A DNA stretch of 6,077 nt from Pedobacter sp. Lineage in GTDB: Bacteria > Bacteroidota > Bacteroidia > Sphingobacteriales > Sphingobacteriaceae. Below the pieces are notes generated by a model. It made no database searches and was not told the origin of the DNA. It saw only the letters and a list, made by a program, of their open reading frames with translations. Shown in pieces: positions 1 through 5,502 of the stretch (positions are counted from its first letter, which is position 1; each line of letters starts with the position of its first letter). The stretch lies in contig JASLGV010000432.1 of the NCBI GenBank assembly GCA_030149995.1, positions 1 through 6,077 on the forward strand, in the 5' to 3' direction. The position numbers were made by a program, and so were the translations under genes.

Positions 1-392
1 GTTACTCGATGATTAACGATTTTAACAGCGGTACAGCAGCCTGGACAGACTGGAACATCCTGTTGGATGAAAAAGGCGGACCAAACCACGTAGGTAACTA
101 TTGTTTTGCACCGGTACATGCCGATACACAACACGATAAACTGATTTACACCAATGCTTATTACTATTTGGGCCATTTTTCAAAATTCATCCGTCCGGGA
201 GCAAAAAGAGTTGGTTCAGCATCAAGCCGCGATAAATTGCAAACAACTGCTTTCTTAAATACAGATGGAAAACTGGTTGTTGTGGTAATGAACGAATCAG
301 ACGAACAATTAAAATACAGTTTATGGATTAAAGGTCAGGCGGCTACAACAACCAGCTTGCCACGCTCTATAAGCACTTTAATAGTAGACTAA
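1..392 (+). CDS. Glycoside hydrolase family 30 enzyme, C-terminal fragment (cut by left window edge)
   Basis: Only the last 130 codons are present. The frame is open from position 3 (Tyr-Ser-Met...) to TAA at 390-392, so the true start lies to the left, and the ATG at 9 is an internal methionine. The fragment closely resembles, from memory, the end of human glucocerebrosidase (GBA1). It has WTDWN (42-56), GGPN, and an Asn at 96-98 matching a GBA1 active-site Asn, then a Tyr-Leu-Gly-His-Phe-Ser-Lys-Phe-Ile run. After that come beta-strands typical of the GH30 C-terminal beta-sandwich (VVVVMNES). The two catalytic glutamates known in GH30 would lie upstream and are not visible. GH30 members hydrolyse beta-glucosidic, beta-1,6-glucan or (glucurono)xylan bonds. 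The GBA-like motif favours the glucosidase/beta-1,6-glucanase side over GH30_8 glucuronoxylanases, but a subfamily cannot be fixed from this piece. Signal peptide and location are unknown. It lies just upstream of uxuA on the same strand, in a SusC/D neighbourhood, so a role in glycan breakdown is likely. Confidence 0.88.
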   Translation, partial: YSMINDFNSGTAAWTDWNILLDEKGGPNHVGNYCFAPVHADTQHDKLIYTNAYYYLGHFSKFIRPGAKRVGSASSRDKLQTTAFLNTDGKLVVVVMNESDEQLKYSLWIKGQAATTTSLPRSISTLIVD

Positions 393-411
393 GATTTAAA
401 AAAAATATCTT

Positions 412-450
412 AAAACAGGGGCGCTGCGTATTGGCTGAGGCCCCTGTTTT
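412..450 (+). terminator. Hairpin between the GH30 gene and uxuA (probable weak or bidirectional terminator)
   Basis: AAAACAGGGGC (412-422) and GCCCCTGTTTT (440-450) form a perfect 11-bp stem around a 17-nt loop. The GC-rich core is flanked by A4 on one side and T4 on the other, the form of a factor-independent terminator that could work in either direction. The T tract is short (447-450), so readthrough into uxuA is plausible. A second AT-rich inverted repeat, TAAGAT (390-395) with ATCTTA (407-412), abuts it and includes the stop codon of the GH30 gene. Confidence 0.65.
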
Positions 451-475
451 GAATAGAAACAGTATTATTTAAATA

Positions 476-1645
476 ATGAGCAAAAAGAAATTAGAACAAA
501 CCTGGCGCTGGTATGGCCCTAACGATCCTGTTTCCTTACAAGATGTAAAACAGGCAGGAGCCACAGGTATTGTAACGGCCCTGCACCACATTCCACATGG
601 AGAAGTTTGGCCGGTTGAAGATATATTAGAACGGAAACAAATTATAGAAGCCGCCGGACTTACCTGGTCTGTAGTGGAAAGTGTGCCGGTACACGAAGCC
701 ATCAAAACCCGCCGTGCCGATGTGGATACTTATATAGAAAACTACAAAACTTCGTTACGTAACCTTTCTAAATGTGGTATAAAGATCGTATGCTATAATT
801 TTATGCCGGTATTAGACTGGACCCGTACACAGCTTGATCTGGAAATGACAGACGGTTCAAAGGCACTCTATTTTAACTGGATTGACCTGGCCGTTTTTGA
901 CCTGTATATCCTGAAAAGAGAAGCAGCAGAAAATGATTATCCAGCCTCTGTTCTGGAACGTGCGGCAAGCAAATTTAAAGGTCTGAACCAGCAAGAACTG
1001 GACGATTTGAGAATCAATGTGCTGATGGGTATTCCAAATGAAAAAGAAATAGAACTGGAAACCCTTCGAAACAGCATCCACGAATATAAAAATATTGGTA
1101 CCGATGGATTGAAACAAAACCTGAAGTATTTCCTGTCATCCATTGCCGATGTGTGTACAGAAGAAGGTATCCGGATGACCATTCACCCTGATGATCCGCC
1201 TTACCCGATTTTAGGGTTACCAAGAATTGCGAGTACACTGGAAGATTTTAATTTTATCATTAACGAGGTAAACAAACCTTTTAACGGGGTTTGTTTCTGT
1301 ACCGGATCGCTTGGAGCAGGTGTAAAAAACAATGCACTCGAGATCTTCAATGCAGTAAAAGAACGCGTATATTTTGCACATCTTCGTAATGTAACCAAAG
1401 ATGAAGATGGCAGTTTTTACGAAGCAGACCATTTAGGTGGCGATGTTAATATGTACGAAATTATGAAAGCACTGACGGAAGAAAATGCCAAAAGAGAACA
1501 AGCCATTCCGTTCAGGCCAGATCACGGTCATCAGATGCTGGATGATTTAAATAAACAAACCAATCCGGGTTATTCGGCCATTGGGCGATTACGTGGACTG
1601 GCAGAGTTGCGCGGACTTGAAATTGGCGTAACGGGCAATTATTAA
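476..1645 (+). CDS. uxuA: Mannonate dehydratase UxuA (EC 4.2.1.8)
   Basis: This cytoplasmic enzyme dehydrates D-mannonate to 2-keto-3-deoxy-D-gluconate, the third step of glucuronate breakdown after UxaC and UxuB. The 389-residue product is full length for the family (about 390 in E. coli) and matches it along its whole length, from memory. The N-terminus has WRWYGPNDPVSL (10-21), ALHHIPHGEVWP (35-46) and SVVESVPVHE (65-74). The middle has CYNFMPVLDWTRT (106-118). The C-terminal half has HPDDPP (237-242), CFCTGS (273-278), HLRN (302-305), EADHLGGDVNMYE (316-328) and RPDHGHQMLDDL (347-358). His237, Cys275, His302 and Asp349 fit the Mn2+ ligands of this TIM-barrel xylose-isomerase-like fold. 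The first ATG gives the family's expected start with a few extra Lys residues. No Shine-Dalgarno sequence precedes it, which is usual in Bacteroidota. No uxuB, uxaC, kdgK or kdgA is visible nearby. Whether it has its own promoter or relies on readthrough past the 412-450 hairpin cannot be told. Confidence 0.97.
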   Translation: MSKKKLEQTWRWYGPNDPVSLQDVKQAGATGIVTALHHIPHGEVWPVEDILERKQIIEAAGLTWSVVESVPVHEAIKTRRADVDTYIENYKTSLRNLSKCGIKIVCYNFMPVLDWTRTQLDLEMTDGSKALYFNWIDLAVFDLYILKREAAENDYPASVLERAASKFKGLNQQELDDLRINVLMGIPNEKEIELETLRNSIHEYKNIGTDGLKQNLKYFLSSIADVCTEEGIRMTIHPDDPPYPILGLPRIASTLEDFNFIINEVNKPFNGVCFCTGSLGAGVKNNALEIFNAVKERVYFAHLRNVTKDEDGSFYEADHLGGDVNMYEIMKALTEENAKREQAIPFRPDHGHQMLDDLNKQTNPGYSAIGRLRGLAELRGLEIGVTGNY

Positions 1646-1692
1646 CCGAAACACACGGCTATACCCGGTAGGGGCAGTAACCGAATTTTAAC

Positions 1693-1726
1693 AGCAGGCG
1701 ATTGATTACAGTTGCCTGCTTTTTTT
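1693..1726 (+). terminator. Intrinsic terminator of uxuA
   Basis: AGCAGGC (1693-1699) pairs with GCCTGCT (1714-1720). The stem can extend inward through G-T, A-T and T-G pairs to about 10 bp, leaving an 8-nt loop, and is followed by an uninterrupted run of seven T (1720-1726). It lies 47 nt after the uxuA stop. This is a textbook rho-independent terminator and should separate uxuA from susC transcription. Confidence 0.9.
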
Positions 1727-1852
1727 ATGTGCCATTTTTGCATAAACTATGTATCAGGGATCGCTGAATACCGATAACTATTTGATGCTAATTGTTAAAA
1801 AAAATGTATTTCAAATAATTTACACAAATGGCATTTTCTTGTATGGTGCTGC

Positions 1853-1879
1853 CCTTCAGGTACTTTTTTGTACAGAAGG
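1853..1879. promoter_or_regulatory. Interrupted inverted repeat just upstream of the susC promoter (candidate regulator site)
   Basis: CCTTC (1853-1857) pairs with GAAGG (1875-1879), and the inner GTAC (1860-1863) pairs with GTAC (1870-1873) around a loop of six T. The two stems are separated by a 2-nt/1-nt internal bulge, giving nine pairs within 27 bp. It ends 17 bp before the putative -33 element. If that promoter is used, the dyad lies in untranscribed DNA, in the usual place for an activator site rather than an RNA structure. No family of regulator can be assigned. Confidence 0.35.
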
Positions 1880-1896
1880 TTTGTATGCCAACCTGG

Positions 1897-1928
1897 TTTG
1901 CACCCTCAATACAAACAAAAAATATTTG
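1897..1928 (+). promoter_or_regulatory. Candidate Bacteroidota-type promoter for susC/susD
   Basis: TTTG (1897-1900) matches the -33 element and AATATTTG (1921-1928) matches the -7 element TAnnTTTG at all fixed positions but the first. The 20-bp gap fits the known spacing of this sigma factor (SigA/RpoD of Bacteroidota). It is the best such pair found between the uxuA terminator and susC. Transcription would start near 1933-1937, giving a leader of about 350 nt before the susC ATG. A weaker alternative is CATTTTTG at 1733-1740 with TTG at 1712-1714, but it overlaps the terminator. Confidence 0.45.
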
Positions 1929-1958
1929 CATATATAAAACTTCTTTCTTATCATTGTT

Positions 1959-1978
1959 TATAGTATAGTATAGTATAG
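1959..1978. repeat. Pentanucleotide tandem repeat, four TATAG units
   Basis: Four perfect TATAG copies lie in tandem with no interruption, about 25 bp downstream of the predicted transcription start and 306 bp before susC. Such tracts can change copy number by slippage, but four units is short and this one lies in untranslated leader. Confidence 0.85.
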
Positions 1979-1987
1979 AACAGAAAT

Positions 1988-1999
1988 TAAAACGTTTTA
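1988..1999. promoter_or_regulatory. CG-centred 12-bp palindrome, possible operator
   Basis: TAAAACGTTTTA is a perfect palindrome. The AAACGTTT core resembles the CG-centred operators bound by LacI-family repressors (as in the PurR site), and it lies downstream of the candidate promoter where a roadblock repressor could act. AT-rich palindromes of this size arise by chance fairly easily, and no regulator gene is in view, so this is only a candidate. Confidence 0.25.
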
Positions 2000-2019
2000 T
2001 CTATATGTATATGTTCATT

Positions 2020-2030
2020 TAACCAAATAT
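2020..2030 (+). repeat. Direct repeat copy 1 (TAACCAAATAT), before the short leader ORF
   Basis: This 11-bp sequence is identical to 2269-2279. Each copy ends exactly 4 nt before an ATG: here the start of the 24-codon ORF at 2035, there the start of susC. The shared placement suggests a common translation-initiation context or a duplicated leader end. Confidence 0.6.
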
Positions 2031-2034
2031 AACG

Positions 2035-2109
2035 ATGAAAAAATTAACTATCCTTTACAAGAAGTATGGTCTGCCGGTTGTTAACCATTTTACCTTGCAC
2101 TCGGGCTAA
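2035..2109 (+). CDS. Possible 24-residue leader peptide upstream of susC
   Basis: ATG at 2035 opens a 24-codon frame ending in TAA at 2107-2109. The product starts MKKLTILYKKYGLPVV and ends in His-Ser-Gly; it is basic, with no clear membrane segment. I recognise no family. Support comes from the initiation context: the 11 bp before the start is repeated exactly, at the same 4-nt spacing, before susC. It would lie inside the predicted susC leader RNA. The start also has the Met-Lys-Lys look of many Bacteroidota secreted-protein starts, so it may instead be a vestige of an old susC or other gene start now cut by a stop codon. Translation is unproven and chance ORFs of this size are common. Confidence 0.25.
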   Translation: MKKLTILYKKYGLPVVNHFTLHSG

Positions 2110-2131
2110 CTCCATTCAAAGTTAACTATGC

Positions 2132-2157
2132 ATCTGTTTTAACCTATATAAACAGGT
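2132..2157 (+). other. Small inverted repeat in the susC leader
   Basis: CTGTTT (2134-2139) pairs with AAACAG (2150-2155) around a 10-nt loop. One T-G and one A-T pair extend the stem outward to 8 pairs. It begins 22 nt after the end of the short leader ORF. There is no following T tract, so it does not look like a terminator. Confidence 0.35.
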
Positions 2158-2204
2158 ACTGTCAAAGATTATTTCTACTTTTTAAACCAAATTATTTGAA
2201 ACAA

Positions 2205-2245
2205 TTCTATCTACTCATAGAAAAATAGTTAAGCATAAACTTAAC
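2205..2245 (+). other. Twin 6-bp inverted repeats before susC
   Basis: TTCTAT (2205-2210) with ATAGAA (2217-2222) and GTTAAG (2228-2233) with CTTAAC (2240-2245) are two perfect 6-bp inverted repeats. Each encloses a 6-nt loop, they are 5 nt apart, and their centres are 23 bp apart. They end 38 nt before the susC ATG. The stems are AT-rich and weak as RNA hairpins, so they could equally be protein-binding dyads or chance. Confidence 0.35.
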
Positions 2246-2268
2246 AGTTGTATTTCTAACAACCAATC

Positions 2269-2279
2269 TAACCAAATAT
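2269..2279 (+). repeat. Direct repeat copy 2 (TAACCAAATAT), before susC
   Basis: Identical to 2020-2030 and placed 4 nt before the susC ATG at 2284. It contains no Shine-Dalgarno motif; an A-rich stretch before the start codon is normal in Bacteroidota. It supports 2284 as the susC start. Confidence 0.6.
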
Positions 2280-2283
2280 CAAA

Positions 2284-5200
2284 ATGTATAAACAATCAAT
2301 TGTGAACCGGGGGAGGAATATGCGCGGCTCTAAATCGAAAGCATTCCTGGTTTTGAAATTATCGTATTTTTTATGTTTAATTTCAATAGCCGGTGTAAGT
2401 GCTGCTGTTCCCGCCGAACAGAAGTTGAGCTTTAACAGGAAAAAGATTTCTTTCAAAGTTCCTTCCAGACAAATTACCATTACCGGACAAATTAAGGATG
2501 AAAAAGGTCTACCTATACCAGGAGCCACGGTACGTATAAAAAACGGAACAGGCGGTGTACAGGCTTCCTCAAACGGTACGTATAAAATAGAGGTAGAAGA
2601 TAACAACGCCGTATTGGTTTTCAGCTTTGTAGGTTATGTTTCGCAAGAAATCCCGGTGGCTGGTAAAACCCGTATTGATGTTGTTTTAAAAGAACAAAGC
2701 TCTAAACTGGATGATGTAGTGGTAGTGGGATACGGTACACAGAAAAGAGGTAATTTAACCGGATCCGTATCAACCATCGATGGCGACGAGTTAACCAAAC
2801 GCCCGGTGGTAAGTGCTGCAGCCATGTTGCAGGGAACCATGCCTGGTGTTCAGATCAATCAGGGTTCTGGTGAGCCTGGAAACGAAGGCGTATCGATCAG
2901 AATCCGTGGTAATGGTACGTTTAGTGGAGCCGGTTCAGATCCCTTGGTATTAATTGATGGGGTACCTGGTAATTTCAGCGACATCAACCCAACAGATATA
3001 GAAAATGTATCGGTTCTTAAAGATGCAGCATCTGCTTCTATTTACGGATCAAGAGCTGGTAACGGGGTTATATTGGTAACCACCAGACAAGGTAAATCGG
3101 GCAAGATGTCTATTCAGTACGATGGGAATGTGGGTATTTACAAACCGACCAAAATGTTCGATCTGATTACCAATTCGGCCGATTACATGACTTTATATAA
3201 TGAGGCCAGAATCAATTCAGGATTGAACGACCCGAAAGATCCAACCAAACTTGCCGGTCTTTACCCGCAAGATCAGATTGATTTATACCGCAACAGCACA
3301 GATCGCGTAAACTATCCGAATACCGATTGGCTGGGATATATCTTTAAAACAGCACCTACACAAAACCACAACCTTACCTTTAACGGTGGTAATGAGAAAA
3401 CAACCTATAATGTTTCTTTGGGTTATGTAGATCAGAATGGTATTATGAAAGGGTTTAACTATAAGAGATATAGTGCCCGTATCAACCTTACTTCTAAAGT
3501 AAATGATTTTATCAAGTTCGGCACCAATGTATTGCTTAAATCCGGTACCACCGAATCGGTAGCTGGCGGATCAAAAGATTTGTTCCTGTCGGCTATGTCG
3601 CAGGCGCCTACCTATGGACCTTTCCTGCCTGATGGTAGCGGTCGTTACAGCTATAAAGCGTACGATTTTGAATACAACAACAAAAATGCCGTGGCTGTAT
3701 TGGATAAAAAATTTACCCACAACATAAACGATTACGCAGCCAATGCACAAGGCTGGTTCGAAGTTCAGTTTACAAAAGACCTTTCGTGGTATACCAAAGG
3801 TGCTGTAAACTTCAACATGGATAAGTATAAAGATTTTAAATCAACCATTGATGAGTATTATTACCGCAGCGGGCAACTTGGAACCACCCTTGATTTGGGC
3901 CGTGGTTTGACCGATCAGGATGAGCAAACGGTTTATACCAACTTATACAGTTATTTAAATTATGCCCATAATTTTAACGGCCATAATTTAAAAGCACAGG
4001 CAGGTTACAGTGTAGAGCAAAGTAAATACACTTACCTGCAAGGGTATCGTCAGAATTTCCCGGATGAAAGTTTAACCGAATTAAATGCCGGCGGACAGGA
4101 CATTCAAAGAGCCAACGGAACAGCCAACCAATGGGCACTGATGTCGTATTTCGGTCGTTTAAATTACGATTACAAAAACCGTTACCTCTTAGAAGCTAAC
4201 CTCAGATATGATGGAAGTTCTAAATTCTCAGGCCCAAATAAATGGGGCGTGTTCCCTTCATTTTCTGCCGGATGGCGTGTAACAGAAGAGCCTTTCTTCA
4301 AAGCCTTAAACCTGAACTGGCTTAATAATTTCAAGTTAAGAGGTTCGTGGGGTCAGTTGGGTAACCAGAACATTGTGGTTGATGGTTACGGACAAAACTA
4401 TCCTTACCAGGCGCTACTGAACTTAACAGGTAACTACTCGTTCGATAATTCTTCGTTGGTAACAGGTGTGGCACAGCAAAACCTGAACAACCCGTTAATT
4501 AAGTGGGAAACCATTACCATGACAGATATCGGTTTGGATTTAACCATTTTCAAAAACTTTAATTTTACTGCAGATTGGTATAAAAAGAGAACTTCAGATA
4601 TCTTAAGAAAATCGCAGGTTACTGCAGTTGTAGGTCTGGGGGCACCAGTTATCAACGATGGTATTGTAGACAACACCGGTTTTGAACTTGGTTTAAACTA
4701 CAACAATACCGTACAGGAAGGTGCCTTAAGAGGTTTAAGCTATAACTTTGGTGTTAACGTAGATCACTATAAAAATAAACTGGTTAAATATGGCCAGCAG
4801 GATATTTACGATTATACCACTAATGTAAACGGACAGCCAATTAACTCTTTCTACATGCTGGAAGTAATCGGCATTTTCCAGTCGGCACAAGAAATTGCCA
4901 ACTCTCCAAAACAGTTTAACGACAATACAGCGCCTGGTGATTTAAAATACCGTGATGTAAACGGCGATGGAAAAATTGATGCGAACGACAGAACCCTGAT
5001 CAGCGGTGCATATCCTAAATTAAATTATTCATTTAATTTTAGTGCTAATTTTAAAGGCTTCGATCTTTCTGCACGTTTCCAGGGCGTTTACGGTGTTAAA
5101 TCGTATGTGGCCGGCTGGGGTGTTACGCCATTTGTACAAGGTTCGCCTCCAACAAAAGACTGGTTAGACCGCTGGACTCCAGAACATCCGTCAACCACCA

Positions 5201-5493
5201 TGCCTGCTATTTACTGGGGTTGGAGTGCACCACAAAAGTTCTCGCGTGCATCCAGCTATTTCTTACAGGATGCTTCTTATCTCAGACTTAAAAACTTAGT
5301 GCTGGGCTATACACTTCCTTCGAAATTAACCAAAAGCATCAATATTGAACGGTTGAGATTTTATTTCTCTGGCGATAACCTTTTCACGTCTACTAATTTC
5401 AAAGGCCTGGATCCTGAGCGTTATGGCAGTGGCGACCTGGTGCAGTACCCGCAAAATAAAATATATTCTTTTGGTGTAAACGTTACTTTTTAA
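2284..5493 (+). CDS. SusC/RagA-family TonB-dependent outer-membrane transporter
   Basis: This protein imports oligosaccharides (or another SusD-captured ligand) across the outer membrane using TonB energy. The 1069-residue length is typical. The order is a signal peptide with a hydrophobic core at about 21-40, cleaved near 40-44; a CarboxypepD_reg-like beta-sandwich at about 64-136 (ITGQIKDEKGLPIPGATV, FSFVGY); and the family junction DDVVVVGYGTQKR (143-155). The plug at about 156-270 has SIRIRGNGT, PLVLIDGVPG and SVLKDAASASIYGSRAGNGV. The beta-barrel runs from about 275 to the C-terminal Phe, with the family's DVNGDGKIDANDR at 891-903. No STN domain precedes the CarboxypepD_reg domain, so control by a FecI/FecR-type sigma and anti-sigma pair is unlikely. 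The start at 2284 is preferred for its leader context; ATG 2320 (Met13), behind a purine-rich GGGGGAGGA, is the alternative and still leaves a full signal peptide. It is 9 nt upstream of the susD-like gene. The substrate cannot be read from the sequence. Confidence 0.97.
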   Translation: MYKQSIVNRGRNMRGSKSKAFLVLKLSYFLCLISIAGVSAAVPAEQKLSFNRKKISFKVPSRQITITGQIKDEKGLPIPGATVRIKNGTGGVQASSNGTYKIEVEDNNAVLVFSFVGYVSQEIPVAGKTRIDVVLKEQSSKLDDVVVVGYGTQKRGNLTGSVSTIDGDELTKRPVVSAAAMLQGTMPGVQINQGSGEPGNEGVSIRIRGNGTFSGAGSDPLVLIDGVPGNFSDINPTDIENVSVLKDAASASIYGSRAGNGVILVTTRQGKSGKMSIQYDGNVGIYKPTKMFDLITNSADYMTLYNEARINSGLNDPKDPTKLAGLYPQDQIDLYRNSTDRVNYPNTDWLGYIFKTAPTQNHNLTFNGGNEKTTYNVSLGYVDQNGIMKGFNYKRYSARINLTSKVNDFIKFGTNVLLKSGTTESVAGGSKDLFLSAMSQAPTYGPFLPDGSGRYSYKAYDFEYNNKNAVAVLDKKFTHNINDYAANAQGWFEVQFTKDLSWYTKGAVNFNMDKYKDFKSTIDEYYYRSGQLGTTLDLGRGLTDQDEQTVYTNLYSYLNYAHNFNGHNLKAQAGYSVEQSKYTYLQGYRQNFPDESLTELNAGGQDIQRANGTANQWALMSYFGRLNYDYKNRYLLEANLRYDGSSKFSGPNKWGVFPSFSAGWRVTEEPFFKALNLNWLNNFKLRGSWGQLGNQNIVVDGYGQNYPYQALLNLTGNYSFDNSSLVTGVAQQNLNNPLIKWETITMTDIGLDLTIFKNFNFTADWYKKRTSDILRKSQVTAVVGLGAPVINDGIVDNTGFELGLNYNNTVQEGALRGLSYNFGVNVDHYKNKLVKYGQQDIYDYTTNVNGQPINSFYMLEVIGIFQSAQEIANSPKQFNDNTAPGDLKYRDVNGDGKIDANDRTLISGAYPKLNYSFNFSANFKGFDLSARFQGVYGVKSYVAGWGVTPFVQGSPPTKDWLDRWTPEHPSTTMPAIYWGWSAPQKFSRASSYFLQDASYLRLKNLVLGYTLPSKLTKSINIERLRFYFSGDNLFTSTNFKGLDPERYGSGDLVQYPQNKIYSFGVNVTF

Positions 5494-5502
5494 CCAACCA
5501 CA

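Larger units (their letters stand above)
1646..2283. other. 638-bp AT-rich intergenic region and susC leader
   Basis: No recognisable protein gene lies here. A 62-codon open frame (1749-1937) has no detectable family or signal motif and ends inside the putative promoter, so it is not called. From left to right the region holds the uxuA terminator, an interrupted dyad (1853-1879), a candidate promoter (1897-1928), four TATAG units (1959-1978), a 12-bp palindrome (1988-1999), a possible 24-codon ORF (2035-2109) and several small inverted repeats up to the susC start. No tRNA, rRNA or recognised riboswitch was seen, and no sigma-factor/anti-sigma gene pair or other regulator gene. Confidence 0.8.

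Noticed and set aside
469..1432. Several minus-strand open frames across uxuA
   Set aside because: They lie opposite a full-length, well-conserved uxuA and show no family features; they are shadows of its codon pattern.
1749..1937. 62-codon open frame on the + strand between uxuA and susC
   Set aside because: No recognisable domain or signal peptide, composition like AT-rich noncoding DNA, and it runs through the best promoter candidate and ends in it.
2024..2124. Perfect minus-strand TAnnTTTG motifs at 2031-2024 (TATATTTG) and 2124-2117 (TAACTTTG), as possible antisense RNA promoters in the susC leader
   Set aside because: Neither has a TTG/TTTG -33 element at 17-23 bp spacing on the minus strand; the nearest are about 26 and 38 bp away. 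The motif alone is common in AT-rich DNA.
1646..2283. CRISPR array, insertion sequence or attachment site in the gene-poor stretch
   Set aside because: No spaced repeats of CRISPR size, no transposase frame, no long terminal inverted repeats and no tRNA were found; the only tandem repeat is the short TATAG tract.
2268..2840. Minus-strand open frames of 112 and 68 codons opposite the start of susC
   Set aside because: Antisense to the conserved CarboxypepD_reg and plug coding sequence, with no recognisable protein features.
4434..4676. 80-codon minus-strand open frame inside susC
   Set aside because: Opposite the conserved beta-barrel coding region, with no independent support.
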